Assembly: GCA_023443315.1 (NCBI GenBank)
Contig: JAEZVA010000032.1
Coordinates: 47,492 to 111,491, forward strand
Origin: Bacillota bacterium
Lineage (GTDB): Bacteria; Bacillota; Clostridia; Oscillospirales; Ruminococcaceae
Reading direction: 5' to 3'
DNA: 64,000 bases
Position numbers and translations under genes: made by a program. A model generated the notes under the pieces. That model did no database searches. It was not told the DNA's origin and saw only the letters and a program-made list of their open reading frames with translations. Shown one piece after another: positions 59,302-64,000 of this stretch. Numbering within the stretch: position 1 is the first letter of the stretch; every line of letters starts with the position of its first letter.

Positions 59302-60027
59302 TTATACCCACATATTTTTCAACAATATCAGCAAGTTATATAGTATTGGTATGAGCAGTGCCGGCAGCATCCCTATCGTTCGTATTTTACCGATTTTCAT
59401 CAGGTTTATTCCAATGCAGATGACAATGGCAAAGCCCACAAGACACATGGAGTTGATGACCGGCTCGGTAAAGAAGGTGGTTAACGCTCCGGCGCCCATG
59501 CTGATTGCCCCTTGGTACAACAGCACGGGGATAAACGAGAACAATACCCCGATTCCCAGTGTGGCGGTCAGCACCACGGCGCTAATGCCATCGAGTGCGC
59601 TTTTTATGTACAGAATGGTACGGTCGCCGAGCAGCGCGTCGTTAAACGAGCCGACAATCGACATTGCACCCACACAGTACAGCATCGAGGCGGCGATAAG
59701 CCCCTTGGAAAAGCCCTCGCTGCCGATCTTCTTTTCTAGCCGGAGACCTGCGTCGGTCAGACGTTCTTCCAGGCGCAGACCCTCGCCGATGACGGTGCCC
59801 ACAACAAGGCTGATAATCAATAGCATCGTTCCGTCGGTGGAAATTTTACCATTGTCCCCCACGGTCATCATCGATGTCATAACACCCGAGATACCCACAA
59901 CCATTACCGCAAGCCCCACCGCTACCTGAATGCTCTCGCTGATGCGCTGCGGTATGCCTTTTTTGAGCAGCAGCCCAACCAGTGCGCCTATCACAATCGC
60001 GGCAGCATTAACCAGTGTTCCTATCAT
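59302..60027 (-). CDS. DUF554 family membrane protein
   Basis: Membrane protein of 241 residues with about seven helices, opening MIGTLVNAAAIVIGALVGLLLKKG, the DUF554 signature, and MLYCVGAMSIVGSFNDALLGD in the middle. Function unknown. It follows trmD by about 65 bases on the same strand, at a place where rplS (L19) is often found. ATG with GGAAAGGC 11 bases upstream. Confidence 0.9.
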   Translation of the reverse strand: MIGTLVNAAAIVIGALVGLLLKKGIPQRISESIQVAVGLAVMVVGISGVMTSMMTVGDNGKISTDGTMLLIISLVVGTVIGEGLRLEERLTDAGLRLEKKIGSEGFSKGLIAASMLYCVGAMSIVGSFNDALLGDRTILYIKSALDGISAVVLTATLGIGVLFSFIPVLLYQGAISMGAGALTTFFTEPVINSMCLVGFAIVICIGINLMKIGKIRTIGMLPALLIPILYNLLILLKNMWV

Positions 60028-60094
60028 CGTTGTCCAAGCCTTTCCCCCTGAGCCGCATCCACTGCGCGGCACAATAGATTAAAAATAAGTGACG

Positions 60095-60838
60095 TTATCC
60101 CTCATCGGGCTGAGAAAGCGATTTTAAAAACGCAAGGTCGTGTTTATCAAGCTGCGCGGTATCGAGCATATCGCGTCGTTTGTTGTAGGTGTTTTCGATC
60201 ATCCGCTCACGCCGCCAACGCTCGATGTTGGCATGGTGCCCCGAAATCAGCACATCAGGTACCGTCATGCCCTCCCACTCGGGCGGACGGGTATACTGGG
60301 GGTATTCTAAAAGCCCTGCATAGTGACTTTCGCGCTCGAAGCACTCGTCGTTGGTCAGCACACCGTCGCACATACGCGCCACGGCGTCCACCAGCACAAG
60401 TGCGGGCAGCTCGCCGCCCGTAAGCACGTAGTCGCCTATGGATATCTCCTCATCCACAATCTTGTCGATGATGCGCTGGTCTACTCCCTCGTAGTGCCCG
60501 CACAGGATAAACAGCGAGCGATCCATACGCGACAGCTCCACGGCGCGTTGCTGTGTCAGTGGTTTGCCCTGGGGCGACATGTAGATTACATGGGGCTTTG
60601 TCGGCACCATGTCGCACACGGCAAGGTAACAGCGGTAGATTGGCTCCGCCTGCATGAGCATACCCATGCCACCACCATAGGGAGAATCGTCCACACGACG
60701 GTGCTTGTCCTGCGTATAGGTGCGGATATCGTGGCAATGACATTCCATCGCACCCGAGCGGATGGCACGACCTGTGATGCTCTCGTTTACCACCGTTTCG
60801 CACATGGCGGGAAACAGCGTGGCAAGATCAAAGCGCAT
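60095..60838 (-). CDS. trmD: tRNA (guanine-37-N1)-methyltransferase
   Basis: Knotted SPOUT methyltransferase that makes m1G37 and prevents frameshifting. 247 residues with MRFDLATLFPAM, DDSPYGGGMGMLMQAEP near 58, YMSPQGKPLTQ near 88, CGHYEGVDQRI near 112 and the SAM knot SIGDYVLTGGELPALVL near 130. ATG start. It follows rimM, as in the classic rpsP-rimM-trmD order. Confidence 0.97.
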   Translation of the reverse strand: MRFDLATLFPAMCETVVNESITGRAIRSGAMECHCHDIRTYTQDKHRRVDDSPYGGGMGMLMQAEPIYRCYLAVCDMVPTKPHVIYMSPQGKPLTQQRAVELSRMDRSLFILCGHYEGVDQRIIDKIVDEEISIGDYVLTGGELPALVLVDAVARMCDGVLTNDECFERESHYAGLLEYPQYTRPPEWEGMTVPDVLISGHHANIERWRRERMIENTYNKRRDMLDTAQLDKHDLAFLKSLSQPDEG

Positions 60839-60862
60839 ATCTATGGGTTCACCATCCTTTTG

Positions 60863-61378
60863 TTATTCTTCTTCCGGATGAAACAGACCCGGAATTGGGC
60901 GAATTGTAATTACGCCGGCGTCGGGGTCGGTGTGAATAATCACCTGCGGGATTGCGGGGATTAGATGCTCCTCGCTGCCGTTTTTAATCACATACACATC
61001 GTTTGCACCCGTCTGTAACACGTCGGTCAATACGCCGTACTCCTCGGCGGTATCGGCGTCGACTACCTTTGCGTCGATGATGTCCTGCACAAAGAACTCG
61101 TCCTTGCCAAGCTTTGCATCGTCTCGGTTCATGTACAGCGTCTTTTTGCGAAGCAGCGCTGCCTGCTCGATGGTGTCGATACCCGCAAGCTTTAGGATGA
61201 CAATATTCTTATGCACCCGCGCGCGCTCTACGGTAAGCTGCTGCTCGCCCTTTTTTAGGTACACCCTCTTTAGGGTAACCAAAAACTCGGGACCGTCGCA
61301 CCATGGGTAGACGCGCACCTCACCGGTGATTCCATGGGTAGTAACCACTTCGCCGCATTCCAAAAACTGTTTCTTCAT
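60863..61378 (-). CDS. rimM: Ribosome maturation factor RimM
   Basis: Helps mature the 30S head with S19. 171 residues: an N-terminal barrel (FLECGEVVTTHGITGEVRVYPW) and a C-terminal PRC barrel (KDEFFVQDIIDAKVVDAD, DVYVIKNGSEEHLIPAIP). ATG at 61378 after GAGAGAATG. It is between khpA and trmD. Confidence 0.95.
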   Translation of the reverse strand: MKKQFLECGEVVTTHGITGEVRVYPWCDGPEFLVTLKRVYLKKGEQQLTVERARVHKNIVILKLAGIDTIEQAALLRKKTLYMNRDDAKLGKDEFFVQDIIDAKVVDADTAEEYGVLTDVLQTGANDVYVIKNGSEEHLIPAIPQVIIHTDPDAGVITIRPIPGLFHPEEE

Positions 61379-61532
61379 CGCATTCTCTCGGGGGCAGTGC
61401 CCCGCCATCCTTATAGGTTAATCATCCGTCGTCATTGTGCCACGCAAAGCACGGGGAAAGCGCGCCGCCTCCCCCGTATATGCAACCCATCCGCGCGTAC
61501 ACGGATGGACATGACAGTATGTCTGCGACGCG

Positions 61533-61766
61533 CTAGTCGATTTCAACCGCGACCTTGTCGCCCGTGCGGCTTGCCGACGCGCGCATCACGGTGCGGATTG
61601 CCTTGGCAATTCTGCCCTGCTTGCCGATAACGCGTCCCATATCCTCGGGACCGACGTGCAGGTGGTAAACCACCAAGCCCTCGGCATCCGGCTCGTCTAC
61701 CGTAACGCTAACCGCGGTTTTATCCTCAACAAGCCCGGAGGCCAGTGTGATAAGCAGTTTTTCCAT
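61533..61766 (-). CDS. khpA: KH-domain RNA-binding protein KhpA (YlqC)
   Basis: Small single KH-domain protein, 77 residues, with the RNA-binding loop VIGKQGRIAKAIRTVMRA near 45-62 and the family start MEKLLITLASGLVEDKTAV. It usually works with KhpB (Jag) in RNA regulation linked to cell wall synthesis. ATG with the CCGGAAAGGC element and a second AGG upstream. It is in the conserved place between rpsP and rimM. Confidence 0.95.
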   Translation of the reverse strand: MEKLLITLASGLVEDKTAVSVTVDEPDAEGLVVYHLHVGPEDMGRVIGKQGRIAKAIRTVMRASASRTGDKVAVEID

Positions 61767-61876
61767 GCTAACAGACCTGCCTTTCCGGCTTTACGTTACC
61801 ATGCGTAAAGCCAATTACATGCACTGTGTACCAGAATAGGGTTTGCGGCACAGCGCACTGTATAAGGGGCTAAAAA

Positions 61877-62116
61877 TTACTTGCTAACTTTCTTGAGCAG
61901 TGCCTTAACGGTATCGGTAGGCTGAGCGCCGTTCTTCATCCACTGGTCAACCTTCTCGGTGTCAACCTTGATAACAGAGGGCTCCTTGGTGGGGTCGTAG
62001 TAGCCAAGCTCTTCGATAAAGCGGCCGTCACGGGGATACCTAGAATCTGCAACTACTATGCGGTAAAACGGAGCCTTCTTTGCTCCCATTCTGCGAAGTC
62101 TGATTTTAACTGCCAT
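61877..62116 (-). CDS. rpsP: 30S ribosomal protein S16
   Basis: 79 residues opening MAVKIRLRRMGAKKAPFYRIVVADSRYPRDGRFIEELGYYDP, unmistakable S16. The ATG at 62116 follows TTGGAGG; the longer frame is not coding. It lies between ffh and khpA. Confidence 0.98.
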   Translation of the reverse strand: MAVKIRLRRMGAKKAPFYRIVVADSRYPRDGRFIEELGYYDPTKEPSVIKVDTEKVDQWMKNGAQPTDTVKALLKKVSK

Positions 62117-62194
62117 TGTGTAATTCCTCCAAAAAATCGATTCATAAAATATATGTGGAACGCCGCACTGCGGCGTGACCAACCTGTTTAAGGA

Positions 62195-63544
62195 TTAAAA
62201 CGGGAATCCGCCGCCGGGCATCATACCGCCCATGCCGCCGAACTGACCCTTGCGTTTGCCGGGGCGGGAGAACTGCTTGACCATCTTCTGCATCTGCTCG
62301 AACTGACGAAGCAGCATGTTCACATCCTGTACCGTGGTACCGCTGCCCGCCGCGATGCGGCGTTTGCGAGAGGGGTTGATAACAGAAGGCTTTTCGCGTT
62401 CCTTTGCTGTCATAGAGGAGATGATCGCGTCGATGCGGGCTAGGCGGCTTTCGTCGATGTCGTCGGGCGAAATCTTGTTGCCGCCGGGTAGCATTGCAAG
62501 CACCTGTTGCATCGAGCCCATCTTTTTCATCTGCTGCATCTGGTCGCGCAGGTCGTTTAAATCAAACTGGTTTTTCTTTAGCTTCTCCGCCATCTTTTCG
62601 GCGTCGCGGTCGCTTACCTCGGTAGACGCCTTTTCGATGAGTGTAAGCATATCGCCCATGCCAAGGATTCTTGACGCCATGCGGTCGGGGTGAAACGCCT
62701 CGATATCATCAAGCTTTTCGCCGATGCCCGCATACATAATGGGCTTGCCGGTAACCGCCTTGACCGAAAGCGCCGCGCCGCCGCGGGTGTCGCCATCGAG
62801 CTTTGTTAGGATAACGCCGTCGATGCCCAGTGTGTCGTCAAAGGATTTTGAGACGTTGACGGCATCCTGTCCGGTCATCGAGTCTACCACCAGAAGGATA
62901 TCGGTGGGTTCTACCGCCTTTTTGATGTCGGTCAACTCGCCCATCAGGGTTTCGTCGATGTGCAGACGACCTGCGGTATCTAAAATCACATAGTCGTTGC
63001 CGTAATCGCGCGCGTGGGAGAGCGCCTTTTTTGCGATGGCGACCGGCTTTGCGGTGCCCATCTCAAACACTGGCACGCCCGCCTTTTCGCCGACGACCTT
63101 GAGCTGGTCTATCGCTGCGGGGCGGTAGATATCGCATGCTACTAGCAGCGGGCGATGCCCCTGCTTCTTTAGCAGCTTTGCAAGCTTTGCGCTGTGGGTG
63201 GTTTTACCGGCACCCTGCAAGCCGCACATCATAATGATGGAGGGCGGGCGCTTTGCATTTTTAAGCCTTGCCTCGCCGCCGCCCATTAAGGCGGTAAGCT
63301 CCTCGTTAACTATCTTAATAACCTGCTGCGCGGGGGTTAAGCTTTCGAGCACCTGCGCGCCAACTGCGCGCTCGCTGACCGAAGCGACAAAGTCCTTTGC
63401 CACCTTGTAGCTTACATCCGCCTCGAGCAGGGCAAGGCGCACCTCGCGCATCGCTTCTTTAATGTCCGCTTCCGACAGCTTGCCCTTGGAACGCAGCCGT
63501 TTGAACGCCGCGGACAGTTTATCCGATAATCCCTCAAATGCCAA
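62195..63544 (-). CDS. ffh: Signal recognition particle protein Ffh
   Basis: GTPase that targets membrane proteins with the SRP RNA; 449 residues. N domain, G domain with GLQGAGKTTHSAKLA near 107, DTAGR near 190 and TKLDGD near 247, and a Met-rich M domain (DLRDQMQQMKKMGSMQQVLAML) ending in a Gly/Met tail (GGMGGMMPGGGFPF). It starts with TTG after GAGGTGAACC. No SRP RNA gene is seen in the window. Confidence 0.97.
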   Translation of the reverse strand: MAFEGLSDKLSAAFKRLRSKGKLSEADIKEAMREVRLALLEADVSYKVAKDFVASVSERAVGAQVLESLTPAQQVIKIVNEELTALMGGGEARLKNAKRPPSIIMMCGLQGAGKTTHSAKLAKLLKKQGHRPLLVACDIYRPAAIDQLKVVGEKAGVPVFEMGTAKPVAIAKKALSHARDYGNDYVILDTAGRLHIDETLMGELTDIKKAVEPTDILLVVDSMTGQDAVNVSKSFDDTLGIDGVILTKLDGDTRGGAALSVKAVTGKPIMYAGIGEKLDDIEAFHPDRMASRILGMGDMLTLIEKASTEVSDRDAEKMAEKLKKNQFDLNDLRDQMQQMKKMGSMQQVLAMLPGGNKISPDDIDESRLARIDAIISSMTAKEREKPSVINPSRKRRIAAGSGTTVQDVNMLLRQFEQMQKMVKQFSRPGKRKGQFGGMGGMMPGGGFPF

Positions 63545-63569
63545 TGTGGGTTCACCTCATCTATCTGTG

Positions 63570-63932
63570 CTACTCCGCAAGGTCGCGGGCAAGGGTGTAG
63601 ATCTTCTCCGCCGCCTGACCGACCTCATTGAAGTTGCCGTGCCGTGCGTTGTGCTGCCCGATATACTTTGCGTACTCCATAATCTCACCGAGGGCTTCCT
63701 GCACGCGTTTAAAGCGCGCGGCAATCCCCAGCTTCTGCTCAAGCTCGTTCATCGTGCTTTCGCCGCGTTTGATGCTATCGCGAACGCCCTGACGCGTAAT
63801 GCCCTCTATCTGCGCAATCTCTGCGAGTGAAAGGTCTTCGTTGTAGTAAAACTCGATAACCTCGCGCTGCTTTGGGGTCAGCGCATCGCCGTAAAAATCA
63901 AGTAAAACGGAAATATCCAGATTCTTTTGCAA
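63570..63932 (-). CDS. ylxM: UPF0122 helix-turn-helix protein YlxM
   Basis: Small sigma-region-4-like protein of 120 residues that precedes ffh in nearly all Firmicutes and may link SRP expression or function. QKNLDISVLLDFYGDALTPKQREVIEFYYNEDLSLAEIAQIEGITRQGVRDSIKRGE is the helix-turn-helix core. It starts with TTG at 63932 (giving the usual EKNLEIS-like opening), 10 bases after GAGGGG. First gene of the ylxM-ffh-rpsP-khpA-rimM-trmD run within the window. Confidence 0.93.
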   Translation of the reverse strand: MQKNLDISVLLDFYGDALTPKQREVIEFYYNEDLSLAEIAQIEGITRQGVRDSIKRGESTMNELEQKLGIAARFKRVQEALGEIMEYAKYIGQHNARHGNFNEVGQAAEKIYTLARDLAE

Positions 63933-64000
63933 ACAAACCACTCCCCTCGCAGACAGTAGGTTGTGTTGAATGTAAAGCAACTGTCTTTACAGATTCTACT

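Noticed and set aside
1..64000. Prophage, insertion sequence, integron, CRISPR array or defence island
   Set aside because: No integrase, transposase, phage structural gene, cas gene or regularly spaced repeats were seen; the gene order is typical chromosomal backbone throughout.

Overview
The window is chromosomal DNA of a spore-forming member of the Clostridia (Firmicutes), most likely near the Ruminococcaceae/Oscillospiraceae; the family placement is an inference from gene content and was not computed. The evidence is a set of endospore genes (spoIIR, an intact sigK, a SigH-type sigma factor, the cotJA-cotJB-cotJC coat operon and a SpoVD/PBP2B-like PASTA transpeptidase), meso-DAP peptidoglycan (dapF and a MurE carrying the DNPR motif), Gram-positive lipoproteins and purine-rich Shine-Dalgarno sites. 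At least eight genes appear to start with TTG. I see no prophage, insertion sequence or CRISPR array; nearly all DNA is ordinary chromosomal backbone.

Layout. 1-6.4 kb (minus strand): dapF (cut by the window edge), gpsA-plsY for phospholipid synthesis, der, a DUF512 radical-SAM/PDZ protein, and yceD-rpmF behind a consensus promoter. 6.8-9.2 kb (plus): an ACT-domain protein, its usual UPF0210 partner and a membrane protein. 9.2-14.8 kb: iscS-iscU, rnhA, a ZIP metal transporter, and dnaD-dnaI for primosome assembly. 15.1-20.1 kb: a PHP phosphatase, an Lrp regulator with an aminotransferase, ispE, spoIIR behind a striking hairpin leader, a DUF378 protein and a zinc-ribbon protein. 20.1-23.6 kb: a degenerate tRNA, sigH, a MATE transporter and a TlpA/ResA-like lipoprotein.

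24.1-29.4 kb holds the most unusual operon: a DUF3798 lipoprotein followed by an RbsA-type double ATPase and two RbsC-type permeases, an importer whose substrate is unknown, behind a consensus promoter. sigK follows. 30.4-33.2 kb (minus) is a znuA-znuC-znuB zinc importer with a candidate operator. Two small unknown genes come next, then uxaC-eda-kdgK for hexuronate breakdown (33.8-37.3 kb), with a predicted pseudoknot in its leader. 37.7-40.5 kb has two small membrane or lipoprotein genes, the cotJ operon and a small membrane protein.

40.6-54.9 kb (minus) is the dcw cluster in the order mraZ-rsmH-ftsL-pbp-murE-murF-mraY-ftsW-murG-murA-ftsQ-ftsZ. It lacks murD, murC and ftsA and is headed by four 10-bp-phased MraZ boxes. 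55.1-64 kb (minus) holds a coiled-coil protein, coaD, rsmD, uvrC, ptsH and a DUF554 protein, and then the ylxM-ffh-rpsP-khpA-rimM-trmD translation and secretion operon.

The observations most worth following up are the spoIIR leader (terminator-like hairpin that buries the ribosome site, with a SigF-like promoter placed so that its own transcript would escape the hairpin), the uxaC pseudoknot leader, the DUF3798 transporter, the degenerate tRNA with a UCA-like loop, and the SigK-like cotJ promoter.
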